A stretch of 9,182 nucleotides of DNA. Origin: Alphaproteobacteria bacterium (GTDB lineage Bacteria > Pseudomonadota > Alphaproteobacteria > Rhizobiales > Rhizobiaceae). The stretch lies in the NCBI GenBank assembly GCA_017308345.1, contig JAFKFE010000545.1, positions 2,593 through 11,774 on the forward strand, given 5' to 3'. Below the pieces are notes generated by a model. It saw only the letters and a program-made list of their open reading frames with translations. It had not been told where the DNA came from and searched no databases. Position numbers and translations under genes: made by a program. Shown in pieces: positions 1 through 5,757 of this stretch. Position 1 is the first letter of the stretch, and each line of letters begins with the position of its first letter.

Positions 1-926
1 GAATACCACGCCCAGCTAATGCCCTTTAGCGACAGGAGATCGCCGATGGTGATCTCATGCTGCGGCGGCAGCGTGGTCGGCTGCGCCGGATCGGCGAACG
101 CCTTGTCGCCGCCCTCGACCGGCTTGTTGGCGCTCGGCTGGTAAGGCGGCTGCATGGTGTTGACGGCGTAGAAGTCGGGGGTGATGGCGCCGTCATTGGC
201 GAATTTCGGCACGCCGCCCAGCGCCGAGGCCGGCGAATTGTCGGCCGCTTTCAGCGTCACGCCATCCGGCTCGACGACGGCGATCTGCCCCTTCACCGGG
301 CTGGTGTCGGCATTCGGATAGTAAGGCGCGCAGGCGCAGGCGAGCATGAAGTGGTTGAGGAAGGAGCCGCCGAAGGCGCCCTGGAAGAAGTTGTCCGCCA
401 GCACGTATTTCCTGGCGATGTTCCACATCGGCAGGTTGGAGCCGTCGTAGTGGCCCATGACGAGCGAGCCGGAATCGGCCCAGGCGACGAATTTGTCGTT
501 GCGGCCGCCGTCGATCTGCATCTGCTCCTGGTAGAAGCGGTGCCACAGGTCATGCGTGACGACGTTGGTGCCCTCGTTGAAGCCCTTGGGATCGTCGATG
601 GCGAAGACGGCGTTGGGAAGATGCGCGCTCTGGGCTTCCGTCACCGCCGGCGTCACACCCTTGCCGGTCAATCCGCCCCAGGCCGGCGGCAATTCGGAAA
701 GCGGCTTGCCGTCGCGGTCGAGCTGCCGCGCCTGTTCGGGGGAAACGTTCGCCAGGCCGTTGGCGCCGGGGAAGCCGCCATAGAGGTTATCGAAGCTGCG
801 GTTCTCGGCGTAGATGACGACGACGGTATCGATCTTGTCGTAGCCGGGAGGAGCCGCGTGGGCGGCGGCGCAGAGCGATACCAGCGCCGTGGAGGCGAGG
901 CAAAGGGAAAGAAGGGACCTGGTCAT
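1..926 (-). CDS. AcpA-type acid phosphatase (phosphoesterase family), secreted, 3' part missing
   Basis: The frame is open from an ATG at 926 down to the window edge, giving 308 residues of a protein whose family is usually about 500-560 aa. Residues 1-24 form a signal peptide (hydrophobic core, AAAHA before a cut near residue 24), so the enzyme acts in the periplasm or outside. The mature start reads IDTVVVIYAENRSFDNLYGG (residues 32-51); the ENRSFD block at 41-46 is the signature of the AcpA/phospholipase C phosphoesterase family (PF04185), with E41 and N42 the expected metal ligands. GGSFLNH at 186-192 fits the nucleophile region, S188 being the likely catalytic serine by analogy with Francisella AcpA. 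The remaining metal-binding aspartates should lie beyond the edge. Expected role: release of phosphate from organic phosphomonoesters. It is divergent from the di-haem peroxidase gene, with 218 bp between the starts. Phospholipase C is the main alternative, but the length and sequence style favour acid phosphatase. Confidence 0.88.
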   Translation of the reverse strand, partial: MTRSLLSLCLASTALVSLCAAAHAAPPGYDKIDTVVVIYAENRSFDNLYGGFPGANGLANVSPEQARQLDRDGKPLSELPPAWGGLTGKGVTPAVTEAQSAHLPNAVFAIDDPKGFNEGTNVVTHDLWHRFYQEQMQIDGGRNDKFVAWADSGSLVMGHYDGSNLPMWNIARKYVLADNFFQGAFGGSFLNHFMLACACAPYYPNADTSPVKGQIAVVEPDGVTLKAADNSPASALGGVPKFANDGAITPDFYAVNTMQPPYQPSANKPVEGGDKAFADPAQPTTLPPQHEITIGDLLSLKGISWAWY

Positions 927-1011
927 TTTGGGATGCCTCGTGGCTGGGGAATGGCTGGAGGACGGCAATGCAGGAACGCAATTGCATCAATGCCCAGCTA
1001 CTTCGATGCCT

Positions 1012-1027
1012 TGTCACCTATGTGACA
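1012..1027. promoter_or_regulatory. Perfect inverted repeat between divergent genes (putative operator)
   Basis: TGTCAC-CTAT-GTGACA is a perfect 6-bp inverted repeat with a 4-bp spacer. It is 85 bp upstream of the phosphatase ATG and 117 bp upstream of the peroxidase ATG. Read on the minus strand, CTGTCAC followed by ATAG and GTGACAA matches the first half of a rhizobial Pho box well but the second half only partly (4 of 7). Symmetric binding by a dimeric regulator is therefore the simpler reading. No good -35/-10 pair was found next to it. Confidence 0.4.
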
Positions 1028-1144
1028 GTTCCGCGGCGTTCGAACACGGTTTCGTGAGCGGGAAGGCCGGTCATCAATCCGTTGCACTCGATCCTTACGT
1101 CGCGAAGAGATCGGGCGAAGAAATCAGGGGTGTCGTCGAAGACG

Positions 1145-2398
1145 ATGGGACATCGGAAAAATCACGCGATCGCCATTCTAGCGGCCTCGCTGGTCGGCTT
1201 CAGCGTGCCCGCCAGCACCGCGGAGCCTTCCGGCGTCCATCCCGGTCCGATGTCGAGGGCGCAAGCCTTTGCCCGCGCCGACGCGCTCACCGCGCTAGGG
1301 CGGCGGATGTTTTTCGACCCATCGCTCTCGGCTTCCGGCGAGCAGGCCTGCTCGTCCTGCCACGATCCCGACCACGCCTTCGGACCGGCCTCGGCCGCGC
1401 CGGTCGAGATGGGTGGGCCGAAGCTCGACCAGCCCGGCGTTCGCGCCGTGCCGTCGCTGCGCTACCTGCAGGCGGCGCCCGCCTTCACCGAGCATTTCCA
1501 CGACTCCGAGGACGAGGGCGACGAGAGCGTCGACAGCGGCCCGACCGGCGGGCTGACCTGGGACGGCCGCGCCGACCATGGCAAGGACCAGGCGAGGATC
1601 CCGCTGCTGTCGCCCTTCGAAATGGGCAACAGGGACGCGGCCCAGGTGGCCGCCAGCCTGCGCCAGGCGCCTTACGTCGACGCCTTCAAGGCGGCGTTCG
1701 GCGCGGATGTCTTCGACCACCCGCAAGACGCCTTCGACGCCGCGGTCGAAGCGCTCGGCACATTCGAGCAGAGCAGCGCCGACTTCTATCCTTATTCCAG
1801 CCGCTACGACGCCTTCCTCGCCGGCAAGGCGCGGCTTTCCGCGCAGGAACTGCATGGCCGCGCGCTGTTCGAGGACGAAGCGAAGGGCAATTGCGCGAGC
1901 TGCCATCTGAGCGAGCCCGCCAATGACGGCGAGCCGCCGCAATTCACGGACTACGGCCTGATCGCGATCGCCGTGCCGCGCAACCCGGCGATCCCGGCCA
2001 ACGCCGATCCAGGCTATTTCGACCTTGGCCTGTGCGGCCCGCTGCGCACCGATTTCAAGGGCCGCGCCGAATATTGCGGCCTGTTCAAGACCCCGACGCT
2101 GCGCAACGTCGCGCTGCGCAAGAGCTTCTTCCACAACGGCCGCTTCCACACGCTACGCGAGGCGGTGGCTTTCTATGCCACCCGCGACAGTGATCCCGGC
2201 CGCTGGTATCCGAGGAAGGCCGACGGCACGGTCGACAAGTTCGACGACCTGCCAAGGGCTTATTGGACAAACCTCAACACCGACCCGCCCTTCAACGGCA
2301 GGAAAACCGGGGACAAGCCGGCGCTGACCGAGGCCGAGATCGACGACATCGTCGCCTTCCTCGGCACGCTGACGGATGCCGACCAGGCGGGGCAGTGA
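1145..2398 (+). CDS. Di-haem cytochrome c peroxidase (BCCP/MauG family), periplasmic
   Basis: This is a 417-aa protein of the CCP_MauG family (PF03150), a normal length for it. Residues 1-26 are a signal peptide ending in ASTA. The first haem site is C69-S-S-C72-H73, in a context (GRRMFFDPSLS upstream, HDPDHAFG downstream) typical of the family's N-terminal domain. The second is C250-A-S-C253-H254. The C-terminal region has KTPTLRNVALRKSFFHNGRF followed by LREAVAFY and a final EIDDIVAFLGTL helix, all family hallmarks. The expected reaction is reduction of H2O2 by electrons from small periplasmic c-type cytochromes; a MauG-like oxidation of a partner protein cannot be excluded. I chose the ATG at 1145 because it places the signal peptide at the N-terminus. 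In-frame starts at 1082 (ATG) and 1130 (GTG) would add 21 or 5 residues of non-signal sequence. An acidic insert (DSEDEGDESVDSG, about residues 120-132) precedes the conserved LTWDGRA segment. The gene is followed directly by a strong terminator-like hairpin. Confidence 0.92.
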   Translation: MGHRKNHAIAILAASLVGFSVPASTAEPSGVHPGPMSRAQAFARADALTALGRRMFFDPSLSASGEQACSSCHDPDHAFGPASAAPVEMGGPKLDQPGVRAVPSLRYLQAAPAFTEHFHDSEDEGDESVDSGPTGGLTWDGRADHGKDQARIPLLSPFEMGNRDAAQVAASLRQAPYVDAFKAAFGADVFDHPQDAFDAAVEALGTFEQSSADFYPYSSRYDAFLAGKARLSAQELHGRALFEDEAKGNCASCHLSEPANDGEPPQFTDYGLIAIAVPRNPAIPANADPGYFDLGLCGPLRTDFKGRAEYCGLFKTPTLRNVALRKSFFHNGRFHTLREAVAFYATRDSDPGRWYPRKADGTVDKFDDLPRAYWTNLNTDPPFNGRKTGDKPALTEAEIDDIVAFLGTLTDADQAGQ

Positions 2399-2401
2399 GG
2401 C

Positions 2402-2459
2402 GACCTGAAGCGCGTCGCGCTGAACCGGATCAGCCGACGCGCTTCAGGTCTTTGTTTTT
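2402..2459 (+). terminator. Rho-independent terminator of the peroxidase gene
   Basis: A 16-bp perfect stem starts 4 bases after the peroxidase stop codon and is followed at once by a T-rich tract (TTTGTTTTT, 2451-2459). This is the first palindrome of the mosaic repeat, which thus appears to double as the terminator. Confidence 0.65.
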
Positions 2460-2508
2460 ATGCATGTCGTTGCCCCAGAACCGCTGCACACTTCTGGGCG
2501 ACATGCAT
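2402..2508. repeat. RIME-like mosaic intergenic element with two large palindromes
   Basis: Two palindromes sit back to back. The first has perfect 16-bp arms, 2402-2417 and 2435-2450, around a 17-nt centre that can itself pair (GCTG 2419-2422 with CAGC 2431-2434). The second has 10-bp outer arms (ATGCATGTCG at 2460-2469 and its complement at 2499-2508), a 4-nt bulge, then 7-bp inner arms (CCCAGAA 2474-2480, TTCTGGG 2492-2498). Length, position just after a gene and the two-palindrome plan match my memory of the Rhizobium-specific intergenic mosaic element RIME1 (about 108 bp). The family name is from memory; the structure is seen directly. Confidence 0.7.
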
Positions 2509-2558
2509 CAGGCTCCGCTGCCTGGTCCGCCGCGCATATCCGCCGGATGCGGACTACA

Positions 2559-2574
2559 TGTGACCTAAGTCACT
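2559..2574. promoter_or_regulatory. CRP/FNR-family-like binding site
   Basis: TGTGA-CCTAAG-TCACT matches the CRP consensus TGTGA-N6-TCACA at 9 of 10 defined bases, and contains the perfect dyad GTGAC-CTAA-GTCAC. It is centred about 62 bp before the ATG of the 64-aa gene at 2629, a usual distance for an upstream activator site once a short leader is allowed for. No convincing -35/-10 pair is seen. Confidence 0.4.
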
Positions 2575-2628
2575 GGCTCACCTTACGACGACTGGCACAT
2601 TAGGCATTCGTCATAAATGGAGCTTGGG

Positions 2629-2823
2629 ATGAGATTCGTCGCGGTACAGGACCCGACCGGCAGTTGGGCGGTGTTTGATACGGTCAACGAGGAGCCCGCC
2701 GAATTTGCCGGTCGCGTGCTCATCGGCCTGACCTCGCACGAAGCCCAATGGCTCGCGGCGGCGGCCAACAATGAAGCCGGGCGACGGGGGGCCGACTCTC
2801 GCGAATCGCACACGGGCCGATAA
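2629..2823 (+). CDS. Small hypothetical protein, 64 aa
   Basis: I chose the ATG at 2629 over the in-frame ATG at 2617 because GGAG (2619-2622) sits 6 nt before it as a Shine-Dalgarno sequence. The product begins MRFVAVQDPTGSWAVFDT, then has a short leucine/alanine-rich helix (EAQWLAAAANN, about residues 42-52) and a polar, arginine-rich tail. It has no signal peptide, membrane segment or catalytic motif and is likely cytoplasmic. The style (an opening strand-turn-strand pattern with G-S-W) resembles short conserved proteins I associate with rhizobial genomes, but I cannot name a family. It is convergent with the next small gene, 82 bp away. Confidence 0.7.
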   Translation: MRFVAVQDPTGSWAVFDTVNEEPAEFAGRVLIGLTSHEAQWLAAAANNEAGRRGADSRESHTGR

Positions 2824-2905
2824 GGTGGGGCCTCAAAGAGGAACGTCCGGCGCGCTGGCGACGCGCGTCGGCACGGGAATTCGGCAATAAGCATCCCCTG
2901 GCCGG

Positions 2906-3124
2906 TCAGCGGGCCTGTCCGCCCCGCAGCAACGGCCCGGCCGGCTCCTCGGCGGGCGGCTCCCCGGGCAGCCCCAGCCGCAACCGCTCCTCTTCCGCGA
3001 AGCTTTCGGCCTGCAGGTGAATATCGAACAATTGCTGCGTCAGCCTGCCGCCGTCGACGACGCGCACGATCCATTGGCCATTGATGGCTTTTACGCGGAC
3101 ACTGTCTGGCTCGTCCGTAACCAT
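2906..3124 (-). CDS. Small hypothetical protein, 72 aa
   Basis: The start at 3124 has a strong Shine-Dalgarno (AGGAG, 6 nt before the ATG on the minus strand). The protein opens MVTDEPDSVRVKAINGQWIV, a beta-rich stretch, continues with a helical part (LTQQLFDIHLQAESFAEEERLRLG in two overlapping pieces, about residues 28-51), and ends in a proline/glycine-rich tail. There is no signal peptide or membrane segment. A W-I-V-R-V strand followed by an acidic helix suggests a small alpha/beta fold; the function is unknown. Codon use agrees with neighbouring genes. Confidence 0.75.
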   Translation of the reverse strand: MVTDEPDSVRVKAINGQWIVRVVDGGRLTQQLFDIHLQAESFAEEERLRLGLPGEPPAEEPAGPLLRGGQAR

Positions 3125-3561
3125 ATACAGCTCCTACCCCAGGGTTCAAGTATTGGGTATCCCGACACAATACGATCTAGAGCGCCAGAAGTTGCTGGAA
3201 AGCTGATCTGATTGGCCTTTAGTGCAAAGAAAATCGCCAATATTCAATATATTTGCGGCATCCGGGGAATAAAAACGATTTATGGCGGTATGGGTGCCCC
3301 GCCGTATCCTGCGTGAGCCGGCATAGACCGGCGGCACGGCGGCGGCCCGGCAGCCTTGGGGGGTGATACTGGGTTGGCGGCCGGGCCTGACCGGAGTTTG
3401 CGAGGCCGCCGGCTGTCATGAGGATGCGCTTGCGCCCGGCTAAGGACAAGAACGACCTAGGCCCTAGGACCAAAGCAGCAAGGAGCCTGGCCGAGACGGA
3501 CCAGGCGCGAGCGGATCGGCTGGGAGCCGCATCGACCGAATGGATGCGAAAGCCGACCGCG
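3125..3561. other. 437-bp stretch without a convincing gene
   Basis: Bases 3150-3173 hold an inverted repeat (GTATTG / CAATAC, 12-nt spacer, with GGG-TAT-CCC inside) just upstream of the 72-aa gene, which may be part of its promoter. Bases 3225-3290 are clearly AT-richer than the surroundings. Bases 3376-3410 form a hairpin with 7-bp arms (GGCGGCC / GGCCGCC), and about 3488-3513 another with GCCTGG / CCAGGC arms. Two CCTAGG hexamers lie one base apart at 3456-3468. The short open frames here have atypical composition and no ribosome site. A structured RNA is possible but unproven. Confidence 0.4.
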
Positions 3562-3708
3562 TCAGAAGCCGAAATAATGCCGGCCGACCAGATAGCCGAG
3601 CGCCACGACCACCAGCGGAAACAGCGCCGGCGCCGCTTTGCTGAACAGCGAGGGGTTCATCTCCTTGGCGGGAGCGCTGGGTTTGGCATTGCCGAGGTTC
3701 TTGGTCAT
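3562..3708 (-). CDS. Short single-pass membrane peptide, 48 aa
   Basis: The reading frame starts MTKNLGNAKPSAPAKEMNPS and ends GRHYFGF. Residues 1-24 are polar and rich in Lys/Pro/Ala. Residues 27-43 form one hydrophobic segment (ALFPLVVVALGYLVG), so the peptide should sit in the inner membrane with a very short tail after the helix. The third codon positions are strongly G/C, as in neighbouring genes, which supports coding. The ribosome site is weak (GTGAG a few bases before the ATG). Function unknown. The opposite strand is also open across this region, but that frame is polar and repetitive and looks like a shadow. Confidence 0.62.
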   Translation of the reverse strand: MTKNLGNAKPSAPAKEMNPSLFSKAAPALFPLVVVALGYLVGRHYFGF

Positions 3709-3806
3709 TGGGCTCACTACCGGTTGGGCTGACTGCCGGCCGAGTCGTTAAATTAGAAATCGCTCATTAAGTTTCCGCCAAGGCCAACGCTACAATTCTC
3801 GGCAAT

Positions 3807-4040
3807 TTATTCCGATTGCTGTGTGCGCTCGGCAAGCGCGAAGGCCTGGAGGTTACGCGACTTGCCGGGGTCCTGGTCGGCATTGGCGATGATGGCGTGG
3901 AAGGCAGCGCGGGCGATGTCCTTCTTCTTGACGCCGGGGTGCTCCTTGCGCACCGCCTTGACCAGTTCCTTCGGCGTCATGCCGGGGGTGACGATGCGCA
4001 TCAGCGCATCGCCTATGGCCTGCAATTCGCTGGCATCCAT
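3807..4040 (-). CDS. Small conserved-looking hypothetical protein, 77 aa
   Basis: The frame stays open upstream, but the ATG at 4040 gives a compact, balanced protein: MDASELQAIGDALMRIVTPG, then MTPKELVKAVRKEHPGVKKKDIARAAFHAII in overlapping parts (residues 21-51), then a polar tail ending ERTQQSE. It is predicted mostly helical, with a basic middle (KAVRKEHPGVKKK), and has no signal peptide or membrane segment. The MTPKELVK...KKKDIARAAF pattern resembles small helix-turn-helix-like or nucleic-acid-binding helices, but no diagnostic motif is present, so function is left open. The ribosome site is weak (AGGG about 10 nt upstream). It is divergent from the YqaA-like gene, with a hairpin/dyad in the 165-bp gap. 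Confidence 0.75.
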   Translation of the reverse strand: MDASELQAIGDALMRIVTPGMTPKELVKAVRKEHPGVKKKDIARAAFHAIIANADQDPGKSRNLQAFALAERTQQSE

Positions 4041-4090
4041 AACGATTGGGCCCTGTTTTACCTTTATGAGCCTGGCATATAGCGGGATGT

Positions 4091-4112
4091 GCGCGTCACT
4101 TTTGTGATGCGC
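4091..4112. promoter_or_regulatory. Inverted repeat between divergent genes
   Basis: Arms GCGCGTCAC (4091-4099) and GTGATGCGC (4104-4112) flank a TTTT centre; eight pairs are Watson-Crick and one is G-T. The core GTCAC-TTTT-GTGA resembles GTCAC-CTAT-GTGA at 1013-1025. It lies 51 bp upstream of the 77-aa gene and 94 bp upstream of the YqaA-like gene, so it could control either or be a leader hairpin. Confidence 0.4.
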
Positions 4113-4205
4113 GCCGGTCAAAATCGAAGCCAGGCGATGGCCTCCATGACCCGAGTCGAGGATAATCGGCACCCGAAATGGCCAAAGGCGAACTGACGGG
4201 CCGCA

Positions 4206-4643
4206 ATGCTTGGTGACCTTGCCGCCTTCGGCGGACTTTTCCTGACCGCCTTCGCCGCCGCGACCATCCTGCCGCTGCAATCGGAAGCGGTGCTGGTTGG
4301 CCTGCTCCTGGGCGGGACCCACTCGCCGGCAGCGCTGGTTCTGGTCGCGACGATCGGGAACGTGCTTGGTTCGGCGGTCAACTGGCTGCTGGGCCGCGGT
4401 ATCGACCGCTTCCGCGACCGCAAATGGTTTCCGGCAAAGCCCGCCGCGCTCGACCGCGCGGCGGCGCGCTACCATCGTTATGGAAGATGGAGCCTGCTGC
4501 TGAGCTGGGTTCCGGTCATCGGCGATCCGCTGACGGTGATGGCCGGCGTGCTGCGCGAGCCCCTGTGGAGCTTTCTCGCCATCGTCACCGTCGCCAAGGC
4601 CGGCCGATACCTGGCGGTGGCGGCCGCAACCCTTGGCCTCTAA
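4206..4643 (+). CDS. YqaA-like inner-membrane protein (DedA/SNARE-associated superfamily)
   Basis: This is a 145-aa hydrophobic protein with about four membrane segments. The N-terminal block LTAFAAATILPLQSEAVLVG (residues 13-32) with a conserved-looking LP.QSE is characteristic of YqaA proteins. It is followed by IGNVLGSAVNWLLGRG (50-65), the G-N-x-x-G-S..N-W pattern of the family. After a soluble loop (residues 66-92) comes RYGRWSLLLSWVPVIGDPLT (91-110), matching the DedA G-x-W-x-x-x-x-x-x-x-P-x-x-G-D motif. DedA members act as membrane lipid/undecaprenyl-phosphate transporters, but the role of the shorter YqaA branch is not established, so substrate is unassigned. The ribosome site before the ATG at 4206 is poor. 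The C-terminus reads ATLGL-stop, and the stop lies in the first copy of an 18-bp tandem repeat. Confidence 0.85.
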   Translation: MLGDLAAFGGLFLTAFAAATILPLQSEAVLVGLLLGGTHSPAALVLVATIGNVLGSAVNWLLGRGIDRFRDRKWFPAKPAALDRAAARYHRYGRWSLLLSWVPVIGDPLTVMAGVLREPLWSFLAIVTVAKAGRYLAVAAATLGL

Positions 4644-4706
4644 GGGATGTGGGGCCTCTAAGGGATCTGGGGCCTCTAAAGGATCTGGGGCCTCTAGAGG
4701 ATCCTC
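4635..4706. repeat. Four tandem 18-bp repeats at a convergent gene junction
   Basis: Units begin at 4635, 4653, 4671 and 4689. Unit 2 reads GGCCTCTAAGGGATCTGG; unit 1 differs from it by one base, unit 3 by one, and unit 4 more (GGCCTCTAGAGGATCCTC). Because 18 is a multiple of 3, every unit places a TAA/TAG in the frame of the YqaA-like gene on the plus strand and a TAG in the frame of the PAP2 gene on the minus strand. Unit 1 holds the real stop of the first gene and unit 4 that of the second. Confidence 0.9.
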
Positions 4707-5236
4707 GTGGCGAAGGCGTCCAGCCGGGAATTCTCATGATAGAACAGCCGCACCGCCAGAGCGGCCGCGATCCCGGTGGCCGCGCCGCCGACGATGTCGC
4801 CCGCATAGTGGATGCCGAGATGGAGCCGCGACCAGCAGATCAGGATGCCCATGACGAGCAAGGCAAGCGTGCGGCGCGGCAGCGCCTGCATGGCGAAGGC
4901 GGCGAAGATGGCCATGCTGGCGGTCGCGTGATCGGACGGGAACGACCAGTCGGCGCTTGGCGCGATCAAAAGATGCGTGACACCGGCGTCGTAAGGCCTG
5001 ATCCGGTGGACGAACAGGAGGATGACCTGGTTGATCGCCAACCCGAGCAGGAAGGCAAGTCCGGCGGACAGGCAGGCATGGCGCACATGGGCGCGGTCGG
5101 TCCTCGACCACCATTGCAAGGCGACCGCAATCACCATCAGCGGCACGCCGATTTGTGAGATGGCGATCATTGTCCTATCAAGAAGCGGGCTAATACCGGC
5201 AGCAGAGTTGATCCAGTGCGTGAGAGAAGCGTCCAT
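4694..5236 (-). CDS. PAP2-family phosphatase, probable undecaprenyl-diphosphatase (BcrC-like)
   Basis: This is a 180-aa integral membrane protein with about five to six hydrophobic segments. The three phosphatase motifs are visible: HRIRPYD at 77-83 (motif 1, RP at 80-81), FPSDHA at 99-104 (motif 2, catalytic acid H103) and SRLHLGIHYAGD at 126-137 (motif 3, R127, nucleophile H133 and D137). SDH instead of SGH in motif 2, together with the small size, is typical of BcrC-type undecaprenyl pyrophosphate phosphatases, which recycle the lipid carrier of cell-wall synthesis at the outer face of the inner membrane. The lysine that opens the classical K-x6-R-P motif would fall on residue 73, which is leucine. 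The ATG at 5236 has AGG about 6 nt before it. The gene is divergent from the DUF2127 gene (38 bp apart). A lipid A or other lipid phosphatase role is the main alternative. Confidence 0.9.
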   Translation of the reverse strand: MDASLTHWINSAAGISPLLDRTMIAISQIGVPLMVIAVALQWWSRTDRAHVRHACLSAGLAFLLGLAINQVILLFVHRIRPYDAGVTHLLIAPSADWSFPSDHATASMAIFAAFAMQALPRRTLALLVMGILICWSRLHLGIHYAGDIVGGAATGIAAALAVRLFYHENSRLDAFATRIL

Positions 5237-5263
5237 TTTTACCTGATTTCCCTGGCCTGTCGT

Positions 5264-5277
5264 GAGGTCGATCGTTG
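5264..5277 (+). promoter_or_regulatory. Ribosome binding site that sets a TTG start
   Basis: GAGG at 5264-5267 is 7 nt before the TTG at 5275. An in-frame stop lies at 5263-5265, and the next in-frame ATG is only at residue 48, inside the domain. The TTG start is therefore close to forced. Confidence 0.7.
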
Positions 5278-5757
5278 AAGCCCGCCGGCGAACACCGCAT
5301 TCACCAGCTCTTTGAGGTCGGCGTATGGCTGAAAGGCGCCCATGCCTTGATTGAGTGCGCCGGCGGCATCCTGCTCTACGTCGTCACCACCGACACCATC
5401 GCCTCCTGGGTCAACATGCTCACCCAGGAGGAGCTGATCGAGGATCCCAACGACTTCATTGCCAGCCATTTGTCGCGGATGGCCGCCGGATTCTCGGTCG
5501 CGAGCAAGGAGTTCTATGCCGTCTATCTGCTCAGCCACGGGCTGATCAAGCTCCTGCTGGTCATCGGCCTGCTGCGCGGCAAGCTTTGGTCCTACCCTGC
5601 CTCGCTGGTGGCGCTCGGCGCCTTCATGGCCTACCAGATCTATCGCTACTCCTACACGCATTCGCCCGGCCTGCTCGTGCTGACCGTCTTCGACGCGGCC
5701 GTCATGTGGCTGATCTGGCAGGAGTGGCGCGTGGTGCGACGCCATCGATCCCTCTGA
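5275..5757 (+). CDS. DUF2127 family membrane protein, TTG start
   Basis: This is a 160-aa protein matching the DUF2127 pattern (PF09900). It has an N-terminal IHQLFEVGVWLKGAHALIE (residues 9-27), a segment ending ECAGGILLYVV, a central soluble part (about 40-76), and then three more hydrophobic segments near 80-100, 105-125 and 131-150. The tail (WRVVRRHRSL) is basic, so it should face the cytoplasm. No catalytic motif is known for this family and the function is unknown. Translation must begin at the TTG at 5275, because a stop lies immediately upstream and the conserved FE..V.LKG block would be lost with any ATG. The tight divergent arrangement with the PAP2 gene, only 38 bp between starts, suggests shared control. 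Confidence 0.87.
   Translation: MKPAGEHRIHQLFEVGVWLKGAHALIECAGGILLYVVTTDTIASWVNMLTQEELIEDPNDFIASHLSRMAAGFSVASKEFYAVYLLSHGLIKLLLVIGLLRGKLWSYPASLVALGAFMAYQIYRYSYTHSPGLLVLTVFDAAVMWLIWQEWRVVRRHRSL

Noticed and set aside
57..1025. Plus-strand open frame of 322 codons over the phosphatase gene
   Set aside because: Its product is Arg/Gly/Val-rich without motifs, while the minus strand encodes a clear signal peptide and the ENRSFD signature.
1295..2149. Minus-strand open frame of 284 codons inside the peroxidase gene
   Set aside because: The plus strand has two CxxCH sites and a signal peptide; the reverse frame is compositional noise.
2593..2605. TGGCAC followed by GC, like a sigma-54 promoter
   Set aside because: The GC element is 2 bases too close to the GG for a -24/-12 promoter and the TTGC context is missing.
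2850..2870. GCGCG/CGCGC hairpin between the two convergent small genes as a terminator
   Set aside because: The stem is only about 5 bp and no T-tract follows on either strand.
3219..3473. 84-codon minus-strand open frame in the gene-poor stretch
   Set aside because: No ribosome site, product full of Arg/Pro/His with no fold-like pattern, and composition unlike neighbouring genes.
3418..3732. 104-codon plus-strand open frame
   Set aside because: It overlaps the better supported 48-aa membrane peptide on the other strand, has no ribosome site and a polar, repetitive product.
4692..4704. CTCTAGAGGATCC, identical to part of the pUC polylinker, suggesting vector contamination
   Set aside because: It is the fourth copy of the local 18-bp repeat and lies at the natural end of the PAP2 gene; sequence on both sides does not match a polylinker.
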